A stretch of DNA of 64,000 nucleotides from the NCBI RefSeq assembly GCF_002192455.1, contig NZ_CP021744.1, positions 4,246,001 through 4,310,000 of the forward strand, given 5' to 3'. Source of the DNA: Streptomyces albireticuli. Lineage in GTDB: Bacteria; Actinomycetota; Actinomycetes; Streptomycetales; Streptomycetaceae. Below are positions 25,353-33,125 of the stretch, one piece after another; the stretch's first letter is position 1, and the number at the start of each line of letters is the position of its first letter. Under the pieces are notes generated by a model. It was not told where the DNA came from and did not search any database. It worked only from the letters and a program-made list of their open reading frames with translations. The translations under genes were made by a program, and so were the position numbers.

Positions 25353-26666
25353 TTGCCATCTACGCCCACGTCCTCCCCGGCGTCCCTGCGCGGGCGCATA
25401 CCCAAGGTCCCGTTCTGGGCCCAGATCCTGCTCGGCCTCGTGCTCGGCGCCCTGCTCGGCTGGGTCGCCAAGAGCGGTGACGTCCACTGGCTCGAGGTCA
25501 CCCTCGACAAGATCGGCAGCGTCTTCGTCCAGCTGCTGATGGTCGTGATCGCGCCGCTGGTCTTCTTCGCCATCATGGTGTCGATCACCAACCTGCGGAA
25601 CGTCTCCAACGCCGCGCGACTGGCCACCCGCACCCTGATGTGGTTCATGATCACCTCGCTGATCGCGGTGGTCATCGGTCTCGCCATCGGCCTGCTCACC
25701 GACCCGGGTTCGGGCACCGGCCTCACCGCGGCCGACGGCAAGGAGCCCAAGAAGCACGGCTCGTGGCTGGACTTCCTGACCGGGATCGTCCCCACCGACG
25801 TCATCACGCCGTTCACCGAGCTGAACGTCCTCCAGATCGTCTTCATGGCCGCCGCCGCGGGCATCGCCATCCTCCAGGTCGGCGACAAGGCCAAGCCCGT
25901 CCTCGACCTCAGCCAGGCCGCCCTGGAGCTGCTCCAGAAGGTCCTGTGGTGGGTCATCCGGCTCGCCCCGCTGGGCAGCCTGGGCCTGGTCGGCACGGCC
26001 ATCGCCACCTACGGCTGGGACCTGATCGGCAAGTACGCGACCTTCACCGCGGACATCTACGTCGGCTGCGCCATCGTGATGTTCGGTGTCTACCCGCTGC
26101 TGCTGTCCACGGTCGCCAAGGTGAACCCGCTCCAGTTCTTCAAGGGCGCCTGGCCCGCCATTCAGCTGGCCTTCGTCTCCCGCTCCTCCGTGGGCACGAT
26201 GCCGCTGACGCAGAAGGTCACCGAGCGCCTCGGCGTCCCGAAGGAGTACGCGTCCTTCGCGGTGCCCTTCGGCTCCACGACCAAGATGGACGGCTGCGCC
26301 TCGATCTACCCCGCGATCGCCGCGATCTTCGTCGCGCAGGTCTTCGACGTGCACCTGGAGATCCGGGACTACGTCCTGATCGCCTTCGTCTCGGTCATCG
26401 GCTCCGCCGCCACCGCCGGTCTGACCGGTGCCACGGTGATGCTGACCCTGACGCTCTCCACGCTGGGCCTGCCGATGGCGGGCGTGGGCCTGCTGCTGGC
26501 CATCGACCCGATCGTGGACATGATGCGCACCGCGACCAATGTCGCCGGCCAGTCCGTCGTGCCGATCCTGGTCTCGGCCCGCGAGGGCATCCTGGACCGC
26601 AAGGCGTACGACGCGGCGACCTCGTCCCCGCTGGAGCCGGTCCCGGCGACCGCCGCCGCGGCCTGA
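25353..26666 (+). CDS. Dicarboxylate/amino acid:cation symporter, TcyP/YdjN-like (probable L-cystine importer)
   Basis: A 437-residue DAACS-family transporter with eight helices and two re-entrant hairpins. Automatic annotation would probably say dicarboxylate symporter, but the diagnostic loops differ from DctA and GltP. Hairpin 1 has SRSS (residues 276-279) instead of SSSS. The RLGVP...ASFA block and GCASIYPA (residue 314 on) replace the NMDGT motif. DPIVDMMRTATNV precedes the end. These match my recollection of the E. coli cystine carrier YdjN/TcyP. The Cys-rich leader peptide upstream points the same way. The TTG start at 25353 has GGAG 7 nt before it. Confidence 0.85.
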   Translation: MPSTPTSSPASLRGRIPKVPFWAQILLGLVLGALLGWVAKSGDVHWLEVTLDKIGSVFVQLLMVVIAPLVFFAIMVSITNLRNVSNAARLATRTLMWFMITSLIAVVIGLAIGLLTDPGSGTGLTAADGKEPKKHGSWLDFLTGIVPTDVITPFTELNVLQIVFMAAAAGIAILQVGDKAKPVLDLSQAALELLQKVLWWVIRLAPLGSLGLVGTAIATYGWDLIGKYATFTADIYVGCAIVMFGVYPLLLSTVAKVNPLQFFKGAWPAIQLAFVSRSSVGTMPLTQKVTERLGVPKEYASFAVPFGSTTKMDGCASIYPAIAAIFVAQVFDVHLEIRDYVLIAFVSVIGSAATAGLTGATVMLTLTLSTLGLPMAGVGLLLAIDPIVDMMRTATNVAGQSVVPILVSAREGILDRKAYDAATSSPLEPVPATAAAA

Positions 26667-26743
26667 CGGACACCCCCGCGGCCCGGCGCGGACTGGCCTG
26701 ATCCTTGCGGTCGGGCCGGTTCGGCCTGAACCTCACTCCCCGA

Positions 26744-26798
26744 CGTCCCTCCTCCCCGTAACATTACCTGCCGGTAACGTAGCGGGGGCGGAGGGACG
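26744..26798. promoter_or_regulatory. Concentric inverted repeats upstream of tetR
   Basis: The core ACATTACC-TGCC-GGTAACGT (26761-26780) is an 8-bp palindrome with one mismatch and has the TTACC-N4-GGTAA look of TetR-family operators. It is nested in an outer perfect 9-bp repeat CGTCCCTCC/GGAGGGACG (26744-26752 with 26790-26798) sharing nearly the same centre. It could be the autoregulatory operator, and the RNA could fold as a hairpin that ends the transporter transcript. Confidence 0.6.
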
Positions 26799-26843
26799 TT
26801 TGTCGTGAATGCTGCACGAACTGACGCTGCTGAGGCCGGGACG

Positions 26844-27512
26844 ATGACGAAGGACAGGCCCAAGCCGAAGGCCAGGATCAAGCGCATGCCGCGGGAGGTG
26901 CGCGAACGCCAGATGGTCGACGCCGCCGTGGAGGTCTTCGCGCGCCGCGGCTACCGCACGGCGTCGATGGACGAGATCGCCGAGCTGGCGGGTGCCTCGA
27001 AGCCGCTGGTCTATCTCTATCTGAACTCGAAGGAAGACCTCTTCAGCGCCTGCATACGGCGCGAGGCCGAGGCCCTGATCACGGCCGTCCGGGCGGCCGT
27101 CGACCCCGCCGCCCCCGCCGACCGGCGGCTGTGGAACGGGCTGCGGGCCTTCTTCGCCCACACCGCGGCCCACCCCGACGGCTGGGCGGTCCTGCACTGC
27201 CAGGCCCGCAGCCACGGGGAGCCGTTCGCGCTGGAGGTGGCCGCCCTGCGGCAGCGGCTCGTCGACGTCGTCACCCAGCTGATCGCCGACACGGCCCGGG
27301 ACGGCGGCTGCACGGCGCCGCTGCCGGGCGAGGAGGTCACGGGGCTGGCCCACGCGCTGGTGGGCGCGGCGGAGTCGCTGGCCGGGTGGTCGAACGGGCT
27401 CACCGGCTCCGGGCGCTCCGACCGGGAGGCGGCCGAGACGCTGATGAACCTCGCGTGGGCGGGGCTGGGGAACCTGGCGAACGGGCGGCGCTGGGCGCCC
27501 GCCCGTTCGTAG
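26844..27512 (+). CDS. TetR-family transcriptional regulator
   Basis: A 222-residue protein. A Lys/Arg-rich N-terminal tail precedes the HTH: QMVDAAVEVFARRGYRTASMDEIAELAGASKPLVYLYLNSKEDLFSACI. The helical C-terminal domain should bind a small hydrophobic ligand. The ATG at 26844 has GAGG at 8 nt and is preferred to the GTG at 26805, which would put the start much closer to the operator at 26761. The regulated genes are unknown; autoregulation is likely, and the transporter upstream is transcribed toward it. Confidence 0.9.
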   Translation: MTKDRPKPKARIKRMPREVRERQMVDAAVEVFARRGYRTASMDEIAELAGASKPLVYLYLNSKEDLFSACIRREAEALITAVRAAVDPAAPADRRLWNGLRAFFAHTAAHPDGWAVLHCQARSHGEPFALEVAALRQRLVDVVTQLIADTARDGGCTAPLPGEEVTGLAHALVGAAESLAGWSNGLTGSGRSDREAAETLMNLAWAGLGNLANGRRWAPARS

Positions 27513-27648
27513 CCGCTGCCGGTCCGCTGCCGGTCTGCCGCCGACCCGGCTGCCGGCCAGGTGCCGGCCGGTCCGCCGCCCGTACGCCGCCCCCCCGGCG
27601 GGCGGCCCCGGCCGTCCCTGGCCGTCCCCTCCGGAGCCCCCTCGGGCC

Positions 27649-28293
27649 TCAGCTCTCGGAACCCTTGCGGCGCCGGGCGGCGAGCAGGCCCGCCCCGCCG
27701 AGGACGCCGGCCGCGGCGAGTGCCCCGCCGACCAGACCCGGGTCGGTGTCCGGGCGGGAGGCGGGGGCCTCGCCCGCCGCGACGCCGCCCTTGGGCAGCT
27801 TCTTGCCGCCGTCGGTCTTCACGTCGGCCTTGGTGTCCTTCTTGGCGTCCGTCTTCGCGGTCCCGGTGTCCCGGGCCGCCTCGCCGTTCCCGCTCCTGAC
27901 CGTCGTCTGGGTGATCCTCCCGGTCTTCCGGTCAAGAGTGACCTTCAGGCCACCGTCGAGCGTGACGGAGGGCGAGGAGGCGGTGAGGGTGCCGAAGACG
28001 AAGCCGTCGGGACCGGTGACGACCGCCTTGTACGAGCCGTCGGTGAGCTTGGTGATCACGGCGTACTTGCCGTCCCGGAGCGTCACCGTGCGGGAGGGTC
28101 CGGCCTTCTTCTCGCCCTTCTCGTCCTTCTCTTCCTTCTGTACGTCCGCCGTCGGCCGCGCGCTGCCACCGCCCGCCGTGCCCGGTGCCGGGCTCCCGTC
28201 GGAGGCGAACGCGGCGGTGGGGACCGCGACGACGCCTGCGAGAACGGTGGTGGCCATGACGGTGCGGAGTGCGGTGCGAGTGGTGGTGTTCAT
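27649..28293 (-). CDS. Secreted surface protein with C-terminal anchor-like tail
   Basis: A 214-residue protein with a Sec signal peptide (ALRTVMATTVLAGVVAVPTAAFA, cleavage near residue 31), a Lys/Glu-rich linker, a small beta domain of about 80 residues (RTVTLRDGKYAVITKLTDGSYKAVVTGPDG), a second Lys/Asp/Thr linker and a C-terminal segment with LPKGG, a hydrophobic helix and RRRK. The tail has the layout of a sortase substrate, but LPKGG is not a canonical LPXTG or LAXTG signal, so membrane anchoring is equally possible. CAGGAG precedes the ATG. Family not recognised. Confidence 0.75.
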   Translation of the reverse strand: MNTTTRTALRTVMATTVLAGVVAVPTAAFASDGSPAPGTAGGGSARPTADVQKEEKDEKGEKKAGPSRTVTLRDGKYAVITKLTDGSYKAVVTGPDGFVFGTLTASSPSVTLDGGLKVTLDRKTGRITQTTVRSGNGEAARDTGTAKTDAKKDTKADVKTDGGKKLPKGGVAAGEAPASRPDTDPGLVGGALAAAGVLGGAGLLAARRRKGSES

Positions 28294-28529
28294 ATGGCTC
28301 TGATCTCCTGACGGAGTCCGTGTGTGCCGCCCGTGCGGCGACCCGACACCACAGAAGTTATTTCGGGCACATCGGTACACGTATCGGCAAAAAGGGCAGA
28401 GCGGGGCCGGCCGTAAGGACTAGGTCAGGGCCCGGTTGTCAGTCCGAGGGGCGGAAACCGGTCAGACGTCAGCGCCTCGGTCCGGCCTCCGCCCGGCGTC
28501 GGCCCGGCGCCCCGAGGGGATGACGTGGA

Positions 28530-28567
28530 CGCGCCGCGTCGCCGCCCCGAGGGCGTGACGCGGCGCG
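28530..28567 (-). terminator. Hairpin terminator after the lipase gene
   Basis: A perfect 11-bp stem (28530-28540 with 28557-28567), 16-nt loop, 19 nt downstream of the lipase stop on the minus strand. Confidence 0.65.
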
Positions 28568-28586
28568 CGACGGGGCCGGGCGTCGG

Positions 28587-29765
28587 CTACGCCCGGCAGT
28601 TGCCGCTCGTCGGCTTGCCGGCGAAGCGGTCCGCGAGCCAGTTCGCGGCGGGGATCGATTCGGTGATCACGCCGAGGACATGCTCGCCGAGGGGGAGGGA
28701 CTTCCACTGCACGGTGGCGTCCTTGGCGCACCAGTCGGCGCGCAGCCGGGTGCCGACCTCGTACGGGATCAGCTCGTCGATGACGCCGTGGTAGAGGTAG
28801 ACCGGCCGGTCCGGGGCGTGCCGGCCGAGGTCGGAGGAGCGCAGGACGCGCTGCCAGTCGGCCTCGTAGAGCGGGTTGCGGACGGTGACGTCGGAGATCT
28901 TCTTGAAGAGACCGGCGACCGCCTCGACCCCCACGCAGCGCTCGCGCATCAGGTTGACGAAGAAGCGGCCCTTGTCGTTGAGGTAGCGCTCCAGGCCGAG
29001 CTCGGGGTAGGCCGCGTCCTGGCCGACCGCCGCCATGAGGACGAGGCCCGCGCCGATGCCGCCGTTGTTGTAGTCGGCCGTCTTGAGGAGATCGGCGGGG
29101 ACGCCGCCGGTGGCCGTGCCCTTGAGGTTGAGCTCGGGGGCGTAGGAGTCGTGCAGCTCGGCGGCCCAGCTGGTGGCCTGGCCGCCCTGCGAGTAGCCCA
29201 TGATGCCGACGGGCGCGTCCTTGGACAGGCCCGCCTCCGGCAGCCGCAGCGCCGCGCGCGCCGCGTCGAGGACGGCGTGGCCCTCGGCCCGGCCGACGGT
29301 GTACGTGTGCTCGCCGGGGGTGCCCAGGCCCTCGTAGTCGGTCACGGCGACCGCCCAGCCGCGCAGCGTGAGCTGCTGGATGAGGTTGGCCTCCAGCGTC
29401 GTGCCGTACGGGAAGCCGGCCGACGGCGCGCACTGGTCGCCCAGGCCCACGGTACCCACGGCGTAGGTGACGAGCGGGCGCGGGCCCTTTCTGCCGTCCT
29501 GGGGCACGATCACGGTGCCCGAGACGACGTTCGGGGTGCCCTTGGCGGTGGTGGAGCGGTAGGTGACGTGCCAGGCCTTGGTGTTCGTCGGCTGGCCGGG
29601 CAGCGGGTGGAAGGAGGTGGGGGCGGAGCTGACGACGTCCCCGGGGGACTTCGCCGCCTCCGCCCGCGGCCCGGCCGCGGCCGTTGGCGAGGCCGTGGCC
29701 GTGCCCACCCCGAGCGAGACGGCCAGGGCGGTGACGGCGGTGAGGGCGATGGATCGCAAGCGCAT
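28587..29765 (-). CDS. Secreted lipase/esterase (alpha/beta hydrolase, LIP family)
   Basis: A 392-residue exported hydrolase. A Sec signal peptide occupies about residues 1-25. The nucleophile elbow is GYSQGG, the acid is probably the Asp in YHGVIDELIPYEVG, and the base the His in PLGEHVLGVI. The pattern RGWAVAVTDYEGLGTPGEHTY is typical of the secretory lipase family also found in Candida and actinobacteria. It should release fatty acids from extracellular lipids. An AraC regulator lies just upstream on the same strand, and a divergent acyl-CoA ligase follows, suggesting a lipid-use locus. GGGAG precedes the ATG. Confidence 0.9.
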   Translation of the reverse strand: MRLRSIALTAVTALAVSLGVGTATASPTAAAGPRAEAAKSPGDVVSSAPTSFHPLPGQPTNTKAWHVTYRSTTAKGTPNVVSGTVIVPQDGRKGPRPLVTYAVGTVGLGDQCAPSAGFPYGTTLEANLIQQLTLRGWAVAVTDYEGLGTPGEHTYTVGRAEGHAVLDAARAALRLPEAGLSKDAPVGIMGYSQGGQATSWAAELHDSYAPELNLKGTATGGVPADLLKTADYNNGGIGAGLVLMAAVGQDAAYPELGLERYLNDKGRFFVNLMRERCVGVEAVAGLFKKISDVTVRNPLYEADWQRVLRSSDLGRHAPDRPVYLYHGVIDELIPYEVGTRLRADWCAKDATVQWKSLPLGEHVLGVITESIPAANWLADRFAGKPTSGNCRA

Positions 29766-29849
29766 GCGGCTCTCCCGACTTTCCGTGGCGGTGAGTCAGT
29801 GAGGGTGACCGTAGTGACCGCGGTGTCGGCCTGGAGTTGACCGGGGAGC

Positions 29850-29862
29850 TCAGCTTTGCTGA
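29850..29862. promoter_or_regulatory. TCAGC-TTT-GCTGA palindrome upstream of the lipase gene
   Basis: A 5-bp palindrome with 3-nt spacer overlapping the araC stop codon and 85 bp upstream of the lipase start. It has the same half-sites as the palindrome in the araC promoter at 30928. Confidence 0.5.
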
Positions 29863-30896
29863 CCCTGCCGCCCCCGGCCGGTCTCCTCCAGCAGCCGGTA
29901 GGCGCCCGGCGTGGTGCCCGTCCAGCGGCGGAAGGCCCGGTGGAAGGCGGTGTCCTCCGAGAACCCCAGCCGCGCCGCCAGCTCCGCGATCGGCTCCCGG
30001 CCCTCCAGCAGGCTGCTGACCGCGGCTTCCTGCCGCACCTGGTCCGTCAGCCGCCGGTACGAGGTGCCCTCCTCGCGCAGCCGGCGGCGCAGCGTGGCCG
30101 GGCTCACCGCGAGCAGGGACGCCAGCTGCGCCACCTCCGGCAGCCGGGCGGCCCGCCCCTCGCGCATCGCCAGAACGAGTGAACGCCGTACCTGCTCCGC
30201 GACGGTCGTCCCGTACTCCCGGCGGCTGAGCAGCTCGGCGGGCGCCCGCCGCAGCAGCTCCTCCAGGGCGGTCTCGTCCTGGACGAGGGGCGCGGCCAGC
30301 CAGCGCGGGTCGAACCCGGTGCCCGTGCGGCGGGCGCCGAAGCGCACCGGGCAGCCGAACAGCTGGTCGTACTCGTTCGCGTACGGGGGCGCCGGATAGG
30401 CGAACTCGGCCCAGCGCAGCGGGATCCGCCGGCCGATCAGCCAGCTGGCCAGCCGGTGCCAGATGACGACCAGGCACTCGGTGAGGAAGCGGCCCTCGGC
30501 GAAGCCGCGCAGATCGCTGCGGACGGCGAACACCGCTTCGCTGTCGGTGTGTTCGAGCACGAGGTCCGGGCCGCCGGGGAACAGCCCGTAGAAGCGGGTG
30601 GCCCGCTCCAGGGCCGCGCCGAGGTCCCGGCAGGCGACGCAGGCGTAGCACATCATGGCGAAGGTGCCGCGGCGGCTGGGCGCCGGGCCGAGCCCCAGGA
30701 ACTCGTCGCGGGTGGCCCGGCGCAGGGCCGTGACCAGCCGCGCGAACTGCTCGGGGGTGACCCGCGCCCGGTCGTCGCCGACGAGCAGCGGGGAGATCCG
30801 CGCGCCCTGGAGCAGGGGCACGGTGTCGATGCCGAGGCGGCGGGCGCCGCCGAGGGCTGCTCGCACGTAGTGCACGGTGATCGTGCGACGGCTCAT
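29850..30896 (-). CDS. AraC-family regulator (OruR/ArgR-like architecture)
   Basis: A 348-residue protein with an arabinose-binding-like N-terminal domain (residues about 20-205) and a C-terminal double HTH with AQLASLLAVSPATLRRRLREEGTSYRRLTDQVRQEAA and ELAARLGFSEDTAFHRAFRRWTGTTPGAYR. This architecture is typical of regulators that sense fatty-acid-like or amino acid-like effectors. It lies between the lipase gene and the divergent acyl-CoA ligase gene. The ATG is 6 nt from the -10, so the transcript is probably leaderless. The half-site TCAGC...GCTGA occurs in its own promoter and in front of the lipase. Confidence 0.92.
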   Translation of the reverse strand: MSRRTITVHYVRAALGGARRLGIDTVPLLQGARISPLLVGDDRARVTPEQFARLVTALRRATRDEFLGLGPAPSRRGTFAMMCYACVACRDLGAALERATRFYGLFPGGPDLVLEHTDSEAVFAVRSDLRGFAEGRFLTECLVVIWHRLASWLIGRRIPLRWAEFAYPAPPYANEYDQLFGCPVRFGARRTGTGFDPRWLAAPLVQDETALEELLRRAPAELLSRREYGTTVAEQVRRSLVLAMREGRAARLPEVAQLASLLAVSPATLRRRLREEGTSYRRLTDQVRQEAAVSSLLEGREPIAELAARLGFSEDTAFHRAFRRWTGTTPGAYRLLEETGRGRQGQQS

Positions 30897-30902
30897 GCGA
30901 CG

Positions 30903-30941
30903 ACGTTAGCCCGGTTGAGCGTTGGGGTCAGCGGTGCTGAC
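30903..30941 (-). promoter_or_regulatory. Leaderless araC promoter with overlapping palindrome
   Basis: On the minus strand, CTGACC (30931-30926), a 17-nt spacer and TAACGT (30908-30903) form a good promoter; the ATG begins 6 nt after the -10. The palindrome GTCAGC-GGT-GCTGAC (30927-30941) overlaps the -35 and is a likely regulator site in the araC/acyl-CoA ligase divergent region. Confidence 0.6.
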
Positions 30942-31007
30942 GGTTCCGGTCATGTCGAATGCCCGACCGGGTTCTTAGCGTCATGGATGTCCTCAATGGC
31001 CGGACAG

Positions 31008-31027
31008 GCTTGAGTTTCAAGCTTTTT
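31008..31027 (+). promoter_or_regulatory. Short hairpin with T-run just before the fadD ribosome site
   Basis: GCTTGA-GTT-TCAAGC (31008-31022) followed by TTTTT (31023-31027) and then the GGGAGG ribosome site of the acyl-CoA ligase gene. It looks like a miniature intrinsic terminator or a second operator within the leader. Confidence 0.45.
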
Positions 31028-31037
31028 GGGAGGCGTC

Positions 31038-32957
31038 ATGTCGCGGCAACGACCCCGCACGCTCGCTGTGCTCACGGAGTGGGCGGCCGAACGGTACGGC
31101 GGGGCACCGGCCTTGCGGTTCCGGTCCCGCGCCGGGGGCGGCGGGTGGACCGATGTCGGCTACACGGCACTGCGCGACTCCGTACGGGCGGTGGGGCGCG
31201 GGCTCCTGGCGCTGGGGGTGCGGCCGGACGACCGGGTGGCGATCCTCGCGGAGACCCGGCCGGAGTGGACCCGCGCGTACTTCGGCGCGCTGGCCGCCGG
31301 GGCGGTGATCGTGCCGGTCTATCCCACGGCGGGGGAGGAGGAGCTGGCCTGGGTGCTGGCCGACTCGGCGGCGTCGGTGGTGATCTGCGAGGACGCCGCG
31401 CAGGCGGAGCGGGTGGCGGCGGTACGGGTGAAGCTGCCGGAGCTGCGGCACGTGGTGCTGATGGAGGACGGGGGCGGGGACGCCGCCGCCCAGGGCGCGC
31501 GCGGCGGTGACGCGTCCGGCGAGGGCCTCCGCCGCGGCGGCCCGGCTCCCCTGGACGAGGGCGGTGGTGACGCCTTCTCCTCCGGCGCGCCCGGTCGTGA
31601 CGTCCTCGTCCTGGACGCGCTGCCCGGCCCCGCGCCGGTCGAGGAGCTGCTCGCGCGGGCCGCGTCCCGGACGCCCGAGGACGTGTGTTCCCTCGTCTAC
31701 ACCTCCGGCACCACCGGCCCGCCGAAGGGCTGCCGGCTCACGCACGGCAACCTCGCCGTCGTCGACGACGCCTCCGCCGCGTTGCTCGGCAGCGAGGAGG
31801 GCGACGTCCTCTACCTCTACCTCCCGCTCGCCCACGTCTTCGCCCAGCTCGCCCAGCAGTCGGCGCTCGTCCAGGGCCGTACGCTCTGCTACTTCGGCGG
31901 CAGCGTCCGGGACGTCGTCGCCGAGCTGCGCGAGGTCCGCCCGACGCACCTGCCCTCCGTGCCCCGCCTCTTCGAGAAGGTCCACGCCGGGGCGCTGTCG
32001 GCGGCCGAGTCCCAGGGGCCCGAGGCGCGGGCCCGCTTCGACGCGGCGATACGCACCGGCCTGGAGGTCGCCGAGCTGCGCGCCCGGGGCGCGGAGCCCG
32101 GCGGTGCGCTGCTCGCGGCCTGGAAGGTGGCGGAGGAGGGACTCTTCGCGCCCGTCCGGGCGGCCTTCGGCGGCCGGCTGCGGGTGGCGATCACCGGGGC
32201 CGCGCCGATCGCCCCGCGTGCCCTGGAGTTCCTGCGGGCCTGCGGGGTCCCGGTCTTCGAGGGCTACGGCATGACGGAGTCCAGCGGGGTGATCACGATC
32301 AGCCACCCGGGCGGGCTGCGGCCCGGGACGGTGGGCAGGCCGGTGGACTGCTGCGAGGTGCGGATCGCGGAGGACGGCGAGGTGCTGGCCCGCGGCCCGG
32401 GGATCTTCGCCGGCTACCACGGGGCCCCGGAGGCGACCGCCGCGGTGCTGGACCCGGACGGCTGGCTGCACACCGGTGACGTGGGGGCCTTCGACGGGGA
32501 CGGCTTCCTGAGGATCACCGGCCGGAAGAAGGACCTGGTGATCACCTCGGGCGGGAAGAACCTCGCCCCGGCGCCGGTCGAGTTCGCCCTCCAGCAGTCG
32601 CGCTGGATCTCCCGCGCGATCATGATCGGCGACCGGCGGCCGTACCCGGTCGCGCTGCTCACGCTGGACGCCGAGGAGATCGCGGCCTGGGCGGAGCGCG
32701 AGGGCCTCGCGCCCCTGGCCCGGCCGGCCGGACACCCTACCGTACGGGAGCTGTGCCGGAAGGCGGTCGACGCGGCGAACGAGCAGCTCTCCGGGCCCGC
32801 CCGGATTCGCGCGTTCGCGATTATCGACGGCGACTTCACGGTGGCCGACGGATCACTGACGCCCACTCTGAAAGTGCGCCGGGCGGTGATCGCCGAACGG
32901 TACGCGAGCGAGATAGACGCCCTCTACCACCATCGTCCGATCAAAAGTGAAAAATAA
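31038..32957 (+). CDS. AMP-forming long-chain acyl-CoA ligase (FadD15-like)
   Basis: A 639-residue ANL-superfamily enzyme that activates fatty acids to acyl-CoA through acyl-AMP. The phosphate-binding loop YTSGTTGPPKGC starts at residue 221, followed by LPLAHVFAQL, the AMP motif GYGMTESSG, and the hinge HTGDVGAFDGDGFLRITGRKKD. The length and the QQSRWISRAIMIGDRRPY C-terminal region fit the FadD15/FACL1 group. About residues 142-190 form a Gly/Asp/Ala-rich insertion absent from most relatives. GGGAGG precedes the ATG. It is divergent from the AraC regulator and could process fatty acids released by the secreted lipase. Confidence 0.92.
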   Translation: MSRQRPRTLAVLTEWAAERYGGAPALRFRSRAGGGGWTDVGYTALRDSVRAVGRGLLALGVRPDDRVAILAETRPEWTRAYFGALAAGAVIVPVYPTAGEEELAWVLADSAASVVICEDAAQAERVAAVRVKLPELRHVVLMEDGGGDAAAQGARGGDASGEGLRRGGPAPLDEGGGDAFSSGAPGRDVLVLDALPGPAPVEELLARAASRTPEDVCSLVYTSGTTGPPKGCRLTHGNLAVVDDASAALLGSEEGDVLYLYLPLAHVFAQLAQQSALVQGRTLCYFGGSVRDVVAELREVRPTHLPSVPRLFEKVHAGALSAAESQGPEARARFDAAIRTGLEVAELRARGAEPGGALLAAWKVAEEGLFAPVRAAFGGRLRVAITGAAPIAPRALEFLRACGVPVFEGYGMTESSGVITISHPGGLRPGTVGRPVDCCEVRIAEDGEVLARGPGIFAGYHGAPEATAAVLDPDGWLHTGDVGAFDGDGFLRITGRKKDLVITSGGKNLAPAPVEFALQQSRWISRAIMIGDRRPYPVALLTLDAEEIAAWAEREGLAPLARPAGHPTVRELCRKAVDAANEQLSGPARIRAFAIIDGDFTVADGSLTPTLKVRRAVIAERYASEIDALYHHRPIKSEK

Positions 32958-32958
32958 A

Positions 32959-32992
32959 CGTCAGAATTTCATGTTTAAGTGAAAGCCTGACG
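32959..32992 (+). terminator. AT-rich hairpin after fadD
   Basis: Starting 1 nt after the stop: CGTCAG, a 2x2 internal loop, TTTCA, an 8-nt loop, TGAAA and CTGACG. The symmetrical structure and low GC are unusual for this genome and suggest a specific 3' end. Confidence 0.65.
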
Positions 32993-33012
32993 AACAGAAG
33001 GTGAAAAAGGCA

Positions 33013-33054
33013 GGAGCCCTGCCACTCCGCCGGAGAAGGCGGGGGCAGGGCTCC
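33013..33054 (-). terminator. Terminator of the cold shock gene
   Basis: An 11-bp perfect stem (33013-33023 with 33044-33054) containing a smaller inner stem. Read on the minus strand it is followed by GCCTTTTTC, a proper T-run, so it ends the csp transcript. Confidence 0.9.
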
Positions 33055-33125
33055 TTGGGTACAGCATGCGACCGCGATCGGTCGGTGCGGCAGCACCCTT
33101 GGATCATGAAGATCCGGTGGGGTGA

